A stretch of DNA of 40,457 nt from Penium margaritaceum (taxonomy: Eukaryota > Streptophyta > Zygnematophyceae > Desmidiales > Peniaceae), in assembly GCA_023375785.1 (NCBI GenBank), contig SZWC01006693.1, forward strand, positions 8,167 to 48,623, written 5' to 3'. Each line of letters opens with the position of its first letter. Position 1 is the first letter of the stretch. The translations under genes and the position numbers were made by a program. This document shows, piece by piece, positions 10,400 to 20,472 of this stretch. Under the pieces are notes generated by a model. It was not told the origin of the DNA. It was given only the letters and a program-made list of their open reading frames with translations, and did not search any database.

Positions 10400-10740
10400 G
10401 ACGTGGCTCTTGGCTCAGGTACGTATGAGAGTGCCTGGCTGTATCTTCTGTTGGAGCAGCGTCTCAGGTATGTGGGTGAGCCTATTCATCAGTCTGTGCT
10501 GCGAATTCCAAAGCATGAAAGCCTTTGCTGAAAATCATGGTATGCATCATTCGCACACCAAGAAGGTCAACGTTGAGCACTAGTTCTTTCGTGACTGAAT
10601 TGCTGCTGGCGTTGTGAAGTTTCTGGGTGGAGACGCGGTCTTGGCGGGCTGATTTCTTGACCAAGGCACTCAGCTCTAGCGCATTCAGGTTTGTTGTTCA
10701 CGCTGTTGGTCTGACCTGCGCACTCTCACCGCTTGACGGA
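10400..10740 (+). pseudogene. Copia RNase H C-terminal relic (remnant D)
   Basis: VALGSGTYESAWLYLLL near 10405 corresponds to the conserved A-L-S-x-A-x-x-E-x-x-W-L helix. ENHGMHHSHTKKVNVEH and then ADFLTKALSSSAFRFVVHAVG (about 10645-10705) match the usual end of copia RNase H (N-x-x-x-H-x-R-x-K-H-I-x-x and D-x-x-T-K-x-L). Several stops interrupt it. The match to the C-termini of elements A and B is clear. Confidence 0.65.
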
Positions 10741-10950
10741 TCTTGCCACTTGTCATCAGTTGCAGCTCTGCCTTGTACACACATGTTTTCCCGTTGTGCA
10801 TGCCATGTTCCCTTCTGTTTAGAAGATGTCATGGCATGCGTGTACCTTCATTTGCTTGTGGGCCAGGATGGATGTCATTATCGGTGTCCATATGCTGACT
10901 TGCTCACGGTACCCACTGCCCACTTGCCTCTACACACACTCTCTCTACTA

Positions 10951-11779
10951 CGGAATCTAGACTAGAGCGGCGTGTTGAGGCTGCAAGATTGTTAGAGTAG
11001 GCATGGCCCCACGCTCGTTGCTCTGCACTGCTGCCCCCTTTCCGTTGCTCTGAGTCTGTGAGAGGGAAACTGCGCGCTGAGGAGTTAGCGCCAGAAACGC
11101 AGTGGAAACTGAAAAGAAGTTATTAGCAACTGAGAATGAACAACAATGAGAGACCCCTCCAGATTCTAGCTCCCCCCAAGCTCTGTAGAGCTTTTTCCTC
11201 AGCTTCCTAGCCAATTAGAAAAATGACCCCTTTTTTGGGCTGGCAGGGTTTTCTTGGTGAGCCCTGCCAGACGGCCAACAGCCCAAAACCCGGGGGTCGT
11301 CCATTTTGCCGAAAACTGGACCATACCACAATACCGATGCTGCAAATGCAATCGTGCGGTCAGAATCATCTAGGAAAAAAAGCAAACAGGAGTCATGGCT
11401 GCCTAGACTCAGGCAACATCTACACTAGACCCCGGTAACAACAGTGCCAGATCAACGTGAGACTTGGACCCTCAGCAAAACACGATGCTGCAGACACAAT
11501 GGTACAATCAGATCAAGCACTCAACGGATGCAGACAACATCTACAGCTGTAGTGACTGTCGGCGGCACAAATACCAAGGAGGCCTATCGATGGAGCTCAA
11601 AAGATCAACCATCAGAGGGAAGAGGCTCCAACAAGCTATGTGTAGGCCTCCGCATGCGTCGACTCCATCGGAGGACACTCCAACAGCTTCGTGTCTCACC
11701 GTCAGTCATCTGCACGCCGATGTACACAAGCCGGGAGGACACAACAGAGCACAATGAGAGATGTGAGAAAAAAACAACA
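10951..11779 (-). repeat. Element B1 3' LTR
   Basis: About 829 bp, matching the B2 LTRs (833 and 835 bp) in length and sequence. The inner end is caaca at 11779, next to ctcccccgtcac, which on the minus strand is a GGGGGAG polypurine tract. The outer end cggaatc replaces the TGAAATC of B2. It carries the conserved blocks agttagcgccaga, agccaattagaaaa (a CCAAT-type element) and gggttttcttggtgagcc found in every B-family LTR of the window. Confidence 0.8.
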
Positions 11780-11904
11780 CTCCCCCGTCACTCACAGGCG
11801 CAATGCACATGGGCAAGCAGAGATACATCCAATAGACAGGGCTACGCCATACACCATGATACTCAAGGATAGGGAGAAACAGAGGCAGGGACAAAGAGTG
11901 TTGC

Positions 11905-12295
11905 TCACGTACACACACCGACCAAACTCACAGCCTTCGTAAACAAGTCGTGCTTCAGTGCCTTGGTAAAGAAGTCAGACAGCTGCCGTGTTGTCTCCTC
12001 CCACACAATTCTGACGCTGCCGTCATGCAAGAACGAAAACACAAAGTGATACTCAACATCAATGTGCTTTTTACGTTTGTGATGCACACCGTCATGGTCG
12101 GCGATAGCCATGGCACGCTCATTGTCACAATGCAACGTGATGGCGAAGACGGACTGACGCAACTCGGACAATTGACAACGCAACCACACGCTCTCACATA
12201 CGTTTCAGCCAAGGGCCACACACTCAGCCTCAGCAGTGGTATGTGCAATGCACCCCTGCTTGCCATTACACTAGGACACAGTGCCACCAATCAGA
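11905..12295 (-). pseudogene. Copia RNase H relic (element B1)
   Basis: Two overlapping minus-strand frames carry the RNase H blocks. One shows ITLHCDNERAMAIADHDGVHHKRKKHIDVEYHF and QLSDFFTKALKHDLF, the copia C-terminus with D-N-x-x-A, K-H-I-D and D-F-F-T-K-A-L. The other covers the A-x-T-Y-V segment just upstream, so a frameshift lies around 12190. The 3' LTR follows about 125 bp downstream, which is normal spacing. Confidence 0.8.
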
Positions 12296-12465
12296 AAAAT
12301 CCAGTCAGTGCAGCTCTCACCGTACGGACTGTAGGACCAGTCACTGTCGGTGTAGCCCACCGCAACAATAGACACCTATCGAAGGAACATGAGACCTTGT
12401 CGTGGAGTTGAGACAACATAGTGTAGTACACGGATTGCGACCTCAAAGTAGAGGTGAAGCAAATC

Positions 12466-13050
12466 CTAGGAAAACCGAGCAAGGAGGTTGATCGCGAATG
12501 CGATGTCTGGACAGGTCGTCGTCCCCAAGAACATCAGTGACCCAATGACTCGCACATACGTGGTCCCGTCAACTGGCTCCCCTAGAATGGCTCGGTCAGG
12601 GTTCTTTAGCTTCACCTGGCCATCTGGTGACATGTGTAAGGATGCACTTTGCACGAGCAGCAGGTCCTCGGCAAAGCGAGCGGACAGAGTCTGCACGTAG
12701 GCAACTTGGTGGACGTGTAGGATGCCCTAGGAGTGATCATGCTCGAGCTCCATGCTGAGGAAGACTCGGGCACACCTGAGGTCCTTCATCTGGTAGGCAT
12801 TGTGTAACATGTCCTTGACATGCTTAATGGCAGCTGTGTCCGGCTACGTGATGGGGAGGTCGGCGACATAGACCAGGTCAGCAGCGAGGGTCAAGGTCTG
12901 CGCTGATGATAAATGGATGAACCAGAGAATTGTCGAGCGGTGAGGAGCACCGGCATGCCGTCACGGCCGCACTCATGCGCATGTCGAGCGGTGACAATTT
13001 CTCCATGAGGAGCACCGGCATGCCATCACGGTCTGAGCTGACGAAGTGGC
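12466..13050 (-). pseudogene. Copia RT C-terminal relic (element B1)
   Basis: The frame ending at 12466 reads GEPVDGTTYVRVIGSLMFL and CPDIAFAINLLARFS, the RT-RNase H connection of copia. Further upstream on the minus strand come MKDLR-like and LGMELEHD-like blocks at about 12720-12810, a degraded catalytic box (YVADLP instead of YVDDLL) near 12865, and DRDGMPVLL near 13030, matching the ERDGY block of related elements. A partial 35-bp repeat (gagcaccggcatgcc at two sites, 12950 and 13010) lies here. The RT is cut near 13050-13090 where element C begins. Confidence 0.65.
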
Positions 13051-13074
13051 AAGCTGGATGCACGCGCACACAAG

Positions 13075-14055
13075 TGTGTGATGGTTGGATACGACACTGC
13101 GCACAAGGTGTACACGCTAGGGGACCAAGCGACTAGAAAACTTATCAGGAGCCGAGATGTCGAGTTTGATGAAAGGACGCTCAGCAAGGAAGAGTCGCTA
13201 GATCTTGTCCATGCTCCTAAATCAAGAGAGAGGGTTGTGTTGCTCGAGTAAGGTGATCAGGTACCTGAGAACTGGCGGATGGTGCTAGTGAAGGATGTTG
13301 CTGCAAGGAGAGTGGCTGTGTAGGCAGACGTAGCAACGGACTCTGACACTGAGTCTCAATCGTTCGAGGCCTCTGAATCAAAATTTGAGGCCGGTGGCTC
13401 TTCCTCAAACAACAGATCCCTGGCAGCACAGGAGCAACAGAAGCAACTAATCCTTGAAGCACCACCAGCAACACTCCAGCGTAGTGTACGCCAAAACAAA
13501 CCTCCGCCCAAGTACAATGCTGAGAGTGCAGAATGGACTGGACTTAGCTTGTCTTGCTTGGCTTAGGGAGAGCATGTGACCGTATCGGAAGCTATGACAT
13601 GTTAGATGCGGCCAAGTAGAAGGAGGCAGTGGATAGTGAACTTGCATCCATTGAAGAGAACGGAACATGGGTTCTGGTGGATAGGCCCCCAAACGCGCAC
13701 GCGCTGAGGTCAAAGTGGGTACTGCGGAAAAATTTCAAGCAGGATGGTACTATTGACAAGTACAAAGCAATAGTTGTGGCGAAGGGGTTTTCCCAACGTG
13801 CAGGCTCAGAGTACGAGGAGACCTTTACAACTGTCGTCACCTTTGCCTCCATGAGATCCATGTTGGGCATCGGTGCTGCAAAAGATCTGGAGGTCCACTA
13901 GATGGACGTTAAGACAACTTTCCTCTATGGGAAGCTAGACAAAGAAGTGCCGATGGAAGTGCCCGAGGGAATGAAAGCTCCAAAGGGCAATTTTTGCAAA
14001 ATTTTCAAAGCACTCTATAGGCGGAAAGAGGCCCCAAGGATGTGGTACAAGGAGA
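13075..14055 (+). pseudogene. Copia integrase end and RT N-terminal half (element C, left of hAT)
   Basis: The region near 13080-13200 encodes VGYDTAHKVYTL and RSRDVEFDERTLSKEE, matching integrase C-terminal sequence of element E. Linker follows (about 13240-13560). RT begins near 13610 with KEAVDSELASIEENGTWVLV and continues through YKAIVVAKGFSQR to VHxMDVKTTFLYGKLDKEV, where Gln before MDV has become TAG (13899-13901). An earlier TAG (13616-13618) stands where element E has Trp in A-K-W-K. The reading frame runs directly into the hAT target site at WYKE. Confidence 0.8.
14048..14055. repeat. Target-site duplication, left copy (8 bp)
   Basis: caaggaga directly precedes the left terminal inverted repeat of the hAT element and is identical to 18743-18750. 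Confidence 0.95.
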
Positions 14056-14140
14056 CAGTGTTGCTCTCAGGACAGCGGACAGCGCCACAACGTTGTTAAC
14101 AACAAGCAACGTTGTAGTCAACCTCAGTCACAACATTGTT
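14056..14140. repeat. hAT left terminal inverted repeat and subterminal motifs
   Basis: The terminal repeat is 14056-14068. Inside it, caacgttg occurs at 14088-14095 and 14107-14114, with a variant caacattg at 14131-14138. hAT transposases bind short repeated subterminal motifs of this kind as well as the terminal repeat. The rest of the left non-coding part (14140-14518) shows nothing recognisable. Confidence 0.75.
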
Positions 14141-15180
14141 AATACTGTCATTATGGTGGTTTTAGTGGCAAAAAGGCAGGGCAAGTACCAACATGCAAAT
14201 TTTCCACGTTGTTCATTTGCAGATACATAATTTTCTGGCGTTTATTGACACTTCCTATATTTCAACACTACAGTATTATCACAATTGCACACTTCCTACC
14301 ACTTCTGTAATTCTGCCCTTGAGCATGGTTATGCACATCTCCAAGCATGATGTTATCACATCTCACTTCAGCGTGAAGAGCATCAAAATACTTCTAATTA
14401 GACAAAAAGCTTTGGCCAACATGTGTACAAGATCAGCAGTCACACATAGCAAAGATGAATACATGAGATTGAAAAAGATAGAATTTTCACACTTTGCACG
14501 TTTTTTTCACATAGCTGACTACTTCCTGCCACATGCACGCTTAGCAGGCTTCTCTGCTGCATTGCCACGCTTGGTTCCTGATGCATTGATGGGTGCCATG
14601 GCACCATCAACTACAGGAGGTGCTCTAGCATCAGGGGAAGTAGTGCCTGCTGCCATTGCACTGCCAGTAGCAGCTTGACTGCTTGCCATTTGTGCACTGG
14701 TAGATGCCACTGCACTGCCCTCTGCTGCTGCTGGAGTCTGCATAGCTTCTGCTGGGCTCCCTTCATCATCTTCTGGCGTCCCTGCATCTGTTGCTGCTTG
14801 ATTCCCTGAATCTGCTGCTGTCGGTGTTGCCTTTGCTGCCCCAGTCTGGCTGCTGGTACCTTGCTGGTCCTCTGAGGCAGCTGTTGGTGTTTCCTCCCGC
14901 ATGCGCACTCGCCGAGCATGCGGCAACATGGGGTTGTCCACCATGACACGAACATTTGCCATCACTTCAATGACATCATCATCAGCTTCCATTGCATCAT
15001 CCTCTTCTCCCTCGTCCTCCCCTTCATCACTGCTGCTGCCCTCATCATCCTCGGTATGCAGTAGCTCCACCTCTCCTCCCACCTCCACAATCTCACCATC
15101 ATCCTCGCTCTCTTCACCATCATCAACTTCACTTGCTGTGTCAGCTGCTGCCACAAGGCGTGCTGCCGCTCGACCACCAC

Positions 15181-15345
15181 TTTTGCCGTAGTGCTTCCGA
15201 AGACGCACATTGCAGCGCACCAGCAACTCCAACGTCCTCACCAGGAGGCGGTTCCTACGAGCATTGTGAATGAGCTCATGCGTGGAAAAAACACGCTCAC
15301 ACTCTGAGGAGGAGCAGGGCTGGGAAAGCACCGGCAAAGCCAAGT
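15181..15345 (-). other. hAT C-terminal dimerisation region
   Basis: The minus-strand frame reads LPVLSQPCSSSECERVFST then HNARRNRLLVRTLELLVRC and ends NVRLRKHYGK. This is the family signature (S-x-x-x-E-R-x-F-S, then x-x-R-R-N-R-L and a hydrophobic helix ending in N-x-R). The glutamate is the third catalytic residue. Confidence 0.9.
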
Positions 15346-16444
15346 CACGCAGCACAGGCATACAGTGCATGTGATTCACGTGCCACTCAACAGGTGTCAT
15401 GCTCCGGCACTGCACTTTTGCAACTGCAGCAACTGCCTTTGCGTTCTTTGATGCAGTCACGCTCGGCACTGGGTTGAGCATCACCTGCCCCCTCTGAAAT
15501 GCATCAATCTCCTTCAGCAAGGTGTCATGCTTGTCTACTGGCACCATTGCGTCTACAACTGCCTGCCATGCCTGCATGGTTGCAGAGTCCAGAGACAGGT
15601 CATTGCCAAAGTGCTCAGGATGCAAGCGCCTAGCAGCAGCATAGAGCGGGCAGGCCATGTCCTGAGTCCAGCGTGCATTCAGCCTTGTCAGAGCAAACTG
15701 CACGTGCACCTTGGCTACCTTGGCAGGCTTCCTCCCTTTCTTCACACTCAGTGCCCTCAGCTCCTCCGAACAGTCCAGCAAACCCTCGTAGATCTCACCT
15801 GCCGTGCCACCCGGCCTATCTGCCACCCGCAAAGCCCTCACCAAAGGCTCAAGTAAGTCCCGGAGCTGCCGCACCTGCAGCCAGAACACCCGCCGGCGAA
15901 TCAGGCGGCGGGCCTCTTTCTTCCTGGCCTTGAACCCAGCATCTCGCCTGCAGCCCATCTGCGTCCACATCTCACTGTCAACCATGGTTTCAAGGTTTTC
16001 CCTCTGATCCAACAACCGATCCACCATGAGAAAAACAGATGCAAACCTGGTCTCACACCGTGGCACGAGCATCTTCCCTCCTGTCCGTTCACGAAGCCAC
16101 GACCGTGGCAGGTCATTGTTCCTCACAAATGAGACAACCTTCTCACACCTGGAAATGAGAGATGCACTCCACTCGCTTTTTCCTATGTCCTTCATCACCA
16201 AGTCAATGTTGTGAGCACAGCACCCCTGGAAGAAGAGGCTTGGGTACTTCGCTTTGAGGTCACTGAATGCTTTCTTGTTGACCGAGGTATTGTCGCAGAT
16301 CACTGACACCACTCTGCCTACCCCCACCGCCTCTATGGCGGCCTCAATCATGGCTGCAGTGTGATCTGCATCCCGACTGAGACCGCTTGCATCTCTGGAG
16401 AAGAGGTGAACTGAACCCTGTGCATTGCAGGCCATGGCATTGTA

Positions 16445-16950
16445 NCACTGCACTGCCCTCTGCTGCTGCTGGAGTCTGCATAGCTTCTGCTGGGCTCCCT
16501 TCATCATCTTCTGGCGTCCCTGCATCTGTTGCTGCTTGATTCCCTGAATCTGCTGCTGTCGGTGTTGCCTTTGCTGCCCCAGTCTGGCTGCTGGTACCTT
16601 GCTGGTCCTCTGAGGCAGCTGTTGGTGTTTCCTCCCGCATGCGCACTCGCCGAGCATGCGGCAACATGGGGTTGTCCACCATGACACGAACATTTGCCAT
16701 CACTTCAATGACATCATCATCAGCTTCCATTGCATCATCCTCTTCTCCCTCGTCCTCCCCTTCATCACTGCTGCTGCCCNTTGTTGACCGAGGTATTGTC
16801 GCAGATCACTGACACCACTCTGCCTACCCCCACCGCCTCTATGGCGGCCTCAATCATGGCTGCAGTGTGATCTGCATCCCGACTGAGACCGCTTGCATCT
16901 CTGGAGAAGAGGTGAACTGAACCCTGTGCATTGCAGGACATGGCATTGTA
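16445..16950. other. Misassembled block bounded by two Ns inside the hAT element
   Basis: Bases 16446-16779 repeat 14708-15041 (offset 1738, 334 bp), and 16781-16950 repeat 16275-16444 (offset 506, 170 bp, one mismatch at 16432/16938). Single Ns stand at 16445 and 16780. The block interrupts an otherwise continuous reading of DUF659. The simplest explanation is that a short contig was placed between overlapping contigs; removing 16445-16950 would rejoin the frame. Confidence 0.88.
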
Positions 16951-17901
16951 AATGGGCTGGACCTGGCGGTCGGCCCACTCGTCCATGGCAATAGACATGC
17001 CGTAGATGTCCCAAGCCTGCTTCATGGGAGCATCCAGCTCCTCTAGCTCTTTGTCTAGCCTCGGAAGGAGATCACTGATGACGGTATTGCGGCTTGGTAG
17101 CTTGAACCCTGAACTGGTCTTCCTGGCATTCTTCACCACTTATAGCAGCACACCTTCACGGCAGAATGAGATTGGAAGAGCTCCAATGCACATGAGCTTG
17201 ACAATGGACAGCTGGCACTTGTCGTTATGACCATGTTCAATGTGCTGGTCCATGGAAGATTGCCGGAAACTGGATGCTCTCCTGATGTCAAACAGAGGTA
17301 CGTTGTTGGCTGGGCTGAGTAGAGCTGACACGGCTGGCCGAGGTTGATGACTGCTGCCAGGCTGGGCATCGTCATCGTCACTGTCTGGTTCCAAGGTCAC
17401 CCCAGCTGCTGCTGCTGTCGTCTGCTTCTCCAGTTTCTCCCACAGCTTCACCCACGCGACCGGCTTGTCTTTGGTACCCCATTCTGGCCCGAGCCCCTTG
17501 TACAGAAGTTCTTTGTGCGGCTTCCATCCGGCCGGCGGTGGCTGCTTGCGCTCTAGGCCAAGCACGTCTCGGCACGTTGGTGGAACATGGGGGCACTTGC
17601 CGATGCTGCTGCTATCTCCAGCGAAGTGACCGCGGATGCGGTCGCAGCACCCAGACTTGATGGTACTGCAGGAACCGCACCTCCACCCTGCTTTCTTGGA
17701 CTTGGTCGGGTATGGCTCGCAGTGCTTGCTGAGTTCTTTCGTCAGGTAGTCCCCCGATACCTGACGCTTCCGTGGAGGATTCCATCGGGAGGCATCAAAT
17801 GGCTCGGTGACTGCGGATGGATTGGGGGACTGGACGGTCCCTGCAGCACTAGATGCTCCCTTGGAGGGCTGTGAAGATGACGGGGTCTGATGGGTTTGCA
17901 T

Positions 17902-18742
17902 CCTGAGACGTTGTCGCACACCAAGTGCCAAACGACACTTGGTGTGCAACGCTGACGGCAAAGAGAAGGGCAGTGACTTACTGCCAACAAAGCTCTTTCA
18001 CCCCTCCAGACGAGGCTTCCACCGACACACGGGTGCTGCACTGCGGCACGTCGCTGCACCGATGGACGCGACGCTGAGGTCGATGATTTCATGACAGCAT
18101 CGTGGCCGTACACACAGCAGGCCTGATCGATGTGACATCGACAACGGCGATGCATGACCATCCATTTTTGAGAAATCCAAGGATCGTGGGAGTGCACGAA
18201 CTTAATTTTCTTTTCCGTTGAAACCTACGGGTAGCATGAAACATGGACTGCATCAAAGCAGCAATACTTTGACACAGTATGTCGAAACCCGTTTTCAAAT
18301 CCTACGAAAAATGTTAAAAAATTCTTCGTGGATAAATTGAGCGTAGCGCTTGAGGGGCGTCCAGCTGTACATTGCACTCGATAGGATGCAAGCAGCTATT
18401 CGTTCGTTCATGTCACTTCCACCCAAAGCAGCCAATGCATGGGCTACAACAGCTGACGTGTACCATGCAAGCATGCCAGGCATGCAGTGCATGCCACAGC
18501 AGTAACTGTAGCAATATCTAACGATTTTGGTACCGAGAGTGAGTGAGTCGGCTCTGGGGTCGATTTTTTGGTCCTTGTGTTTTTCCCATTTTCCGAACTG
18601 TTAAGGGTGTGTGTGGCAAAATGCCCGTTTTCGGCAACCCGGGGTCACCATTAGCCCTACAACACAACGTAGCAACAACGTTGTAGAACGTTGCTACGTT
18701 GTCGTTGTAGGGCTCTTACAACGAACAACGAGAGCAACACTG
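17902..18742. other. hAT 5' non-coding region and right end
   Basis: Upstream of the transposase start no further domain was recognised. Near the end, 18664-18676 and 18690-18702 form a perfect 13-bp inverted repeat (acaacgtagcaac) around a 13-bp loop, and caacgttg occurs at 18676-18683. These mirror the motifs at the left end. The terminal repeat is 18730-18742. Confidence 0.75.
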
Positions 18743-18750
18743 CAAGGAGA
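18743..18750. repeat. Target-site duplication, right copy (8 bp)
   Basis: caaggaga directly follows the right terminal inverted repeat of the hAT element and is identical to 14048-14055. Confidence 0.95.
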
Positions 18751-19320
18751 TGGACGGCTTCATAATTGGGCTCACTTTCACACACTGCCAGAATGCCTGG
18801 AGTGTGTATGTGCAGGAGGATGATCAAGGCTTGATGCTGGTTGCATTGTACGTGGATGACCTGATCGTATGCTCGTCTTCAATCAAGCTGTTGAACAAGC
18901 TTAAGAGAGATCTCAGCAACTGGGTCATGATGAAGGACATGGGTTAGCTTCAGTTCTATCTCGGGATAGCCATCCACCACAATTGAGCAGCAGGCACCAT
19001 GGAGCTGAACCAAACCATGTACATCATGGAGGTCCTCAAGCGCTACAACATGGAGGACTGCAAGCCCATCAGCACACCCATGACAACAGACAACAAGCTC
19101 TCCTCCTCCATGAGCCTTAGCATGGAAGCAGAACGACATGAGATGGAGAACAATCCCTACCATTCTAATGTTGGCAGCCTCATGTATGCCATGGAAGGAA
19201 CACGCCCTGATAGGTTCTTTGTTGTGGGACAAGTGAGCATGTTTGTGGCCAATCCAGGGCCACAGCACTTGCAAGCAGTCAAGCGCATCATGTGCTATCT
19301 ACAGAAGACATGACACATGG
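18743..19320 (+). pseudogene. Copia RT C-terminal half (element C, right of hAT)
   Basis: Beginning in the right target duplication, the frame reads MDGFIIGLTFTHCQN and then VALYVDDLIVCSSS with an intact YVDD catalytic box (about 18846-18875). MMKDMG is followed by a TAG (18945-18947), then FYLGIAIHHN, YIMEVLKRYNMEDCKP, SNVGSLMYAM and GTRPDRFFVVGQVSMF. It is collinear with RT of element E throughout. Four stops are visible: 18945-18947, one near 18985, one near 19312 and one near 19325. Confidence 0.85.
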
Positions 19321-19379
19321 GACTCTAGTTTGGAGGCCAAGAGGGATCTGACCTGATACGGCTAGTGTGTGCTACACGG

Positions 19380-19843
19380 ACGCCAACTAGGGGGGAAGAA
19401 TCAATGACAGAAAGTCCACCTCGGGCTTCCTTTGCCTCTTGAACGGTGGTGCAGTCTCTTGGGCAAGCAGAAAGAAAGACTGTGTCTCCCTCTCTACCGC
19501 TGAGGCAGAGTACATCCCTCTGTCAGAAGCATGCAGGGAGACACAGTGGCTACGCAGTTTGCAGGCTGAAATGAAAGTGCCACATACGGAAGCAACGGAG
19601 GTCCGCATAGACAACAGGAGTGCCATGAAAATGGCACAGGATAACGGCATCTCCCGGTGGACTAAGCACATCGACATCAGGTACCACTACTCACGCGACC
19701 TGGTCGCAAAGGAGAATATGGAGCTCCAATACGTGGAGACCTAGAAGATGCTGGCAGATTGCATGACAAAGGCGCTTGACAGCGAACTGCACTCTGCAGG
19801 TACCCAAGGCATCGGTATGGTCAACGCTGCCGACGAAGACTAA
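19380..19843 (+). pseudogene. Copia RNase H (element C)
   Basis: The frame from about 19439 reads NGGAVSWASRKKDCVSLSTAEAEYIPLSEA, then QWLRSL, a DNRSAMKMA block, TKHIDIRYHYSRDLV and LADCMTKALDSELHSAG, the full second half of copia RNase H. One TAG (19742-19744) interrupts it near the end, and the natural stop is the TAA at 19841-19843. The first part (about 19320-19438) is out of frame, so there is a frameshift before the G-A-V-S-W block. RNase H would have removed the RNA template during cDNA synthesis. Confidence 0.8.
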
Positions 19844-19893
19844 GGCCAAGACAGCTGAAGAGGGGAGATATCTCAGAGCCAATGGACAGAAAT

Positions 19894-19906
19894 GTAAGGG
19901 AGAGTT
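19894..19906 (+). other. Polypurine tract of element C
   Basis: taagggagagttt precedes the TGTTGACC that starts the LTR. Element E has the near-identical tract AAGGGAGAGATT on its coding strand (35244-35255), which fixes both LTR starts. Confidence 0.75.
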
Positions 19907-20472
19907 TGTTGACCTAACATGCCCCTTGTCCATAGCTGACATTTGGACAGGCACAGGACGGACTAGGCATGCACTGCTCCCTTGGAGTAATTCCCCTAAG
20001 TCTGGACTAGATAGACAAGGCATGCACTGCTCCTTTGGAGCAAGTACCCTTGGTCTAAACTGGATAGTATAGCCAGCAAACACTACCTAGGACAACTCCT
20101 TGTGGCTTAGATGTTCCAGAGTTAGTCTGGATCAAGAGGTCACTAGGTCAAATTCCAGCCCAGTGACTAATCTTCTTTGTGACCACAAGGGGGACAGGAA
20201 GGTTCTAAGAGACATCTTAGAACATCCCAAGGTCCTTCCTGGTGGCTGGAGCCACTTGGCGGTCACAAGGAGAGCCATGTAGAAAAGGGGGATGATGCAA
20301 TCCAGATTGCCCCCAAAGTGGCTCATTCAAGGAGCCACTGTGCGCCTGGGCTAGAGGCTGGCTCTAGGACTATAAGAACTTGTCACTTGCCTGTCATTGA
20401 TTACTAGAAGCGGACGGCAAGTGCCATTGTGTCAGCCTTGTTTTCTAGTCCGTAGCCTCAAGCCGGTTGACA
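19907..20472 (+). repeat. Element C 3' LTR
   Basis: The LTR starts TGTTGACC directly after the polypurine tract and is proposed to end GGTTGACA at 20472, a partly inverted match to its start and similar to the TTGACA end of the element E LTR. Its length, 566 bp, compares with 651 bp in E. It holds a TATA-like box (tataaga, 20371-20377) and a tRNA-like segment around 20100-20175. The right end is less certain than the left. Confidence 0.65.
20371..20377 (+). promoter_or_regulatory. TATA-like box in element C LTR
   Basis: tataaga lies about 464 bp into the LTR and about 100 bp before its proposed end, a usual place for the retrotransposon promoter. The equivalent in element E is TATAAAAG at 40223-40230 on the minus strand. 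Confidence 0.5.

Larger units (their letters stand above)
9191..10740 (+). mobile_element. Ty1/copia remnant D (linker, RT, RNase H end), no LTRs
   Basis: A plus-strand copia fragment follows element A. It begins with a Ser/Pro-rich linker (9191-9412), then RT blocks, then the tail of RNase H (about 10400-10740). The connection region between the MKDLG block and the LGSGxYES block is missing, so an internal deletion of several hundred bases is likely. No flanking LTR was recognised on either side. It is more diverged than A and its frame is broken repeatedly. From 10741 to 10950 I see only a decayed 3' non-coding stretch. Confidence 0.65.
14519..17901 (-). pseudogene. hAT transposase (BED-like finger, DUF659, hAT dimerisation), one stop plus misassembly
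   Basis: The ATG at 17899-17901 opens a frame with a BED-like zinc finger (C75-x2-C78-x13-H92-x10-C103), which would bind the transposon ends. DUF659 follows. An in-frame TAA at codon 254 (17140-17142) lies within it, and the frame resumes at once with conserved sequence. Catalytic-type acidic residues remain: Asp in MDEWADR (16981-16983), Asp in VICDNTSVN (16798-16800) and Glu in SSECERVFS (15296-15298). CCAHNIDLV and the dimerisation block NARRNRLL are present. The C-terminal about 190 residues are acidic then Ala/Thr/Ser-rich and end with basic KPAKRACGRK, possibly a nuclear signal. Bases 16445-16780 are a misplaced copy of the 3' coding part. It is a pseudogene if the TAA is real; the protein would have cut and pasted the element in the nucleus. 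Confidence 0.88.
14056..18742 (-). mobile_element. hAT-superfamily DNA transposon, 4687 bp, exact ends visible
   Basis: Both ends carry the perfect 13-bp terminal inverted repeat cagtgttgctctc (14056-14068, and its complement at 18730-18742). The flanks are an identical 8-bp duplication, caaggaga (14048-14055 and 18743-18750), the size hAT transposases make. It lies inside the RT gene of copia element C, and the reading on both sides matches element E continuously across the site (WYKE then MDGF). Subterminal CAACGTTG-type motifs occur at both ends. A hAT transposase pseudogene occupies the middle on the minus strand. Because of a local misassembly (two Ns), true length is probably about 500 bp less. 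Confidence 0.95.
13070..20472 (+). mobile_element. Ty1/copia element C (5'-truncated), inserted in B1
   Basis: A plus-strand relative of element E at the right end of the window. It starts within the integrase C-terminus, continues through RT and RNase H, and ends with a polypurine tract and a 3' LTR (19907-20472). There is no 5' LTR, gag or protease. It carries the hAT insertion at 14056-18742. On both sides lie minus-strand B1 sequences, so C probably inserted into B1 and its 5' part and neighbouring B1 DNA were then lost. The exact left boundary is between about 13050 and 13090. Confidence 0.7.

Noticed and set aside
14519..16693. A 724-residue protein starting at 16693
   Set aside because: Its first about 80 residues come from the misplaced copy of the 3' coding part read across an N; the true transposase starts near 17901.
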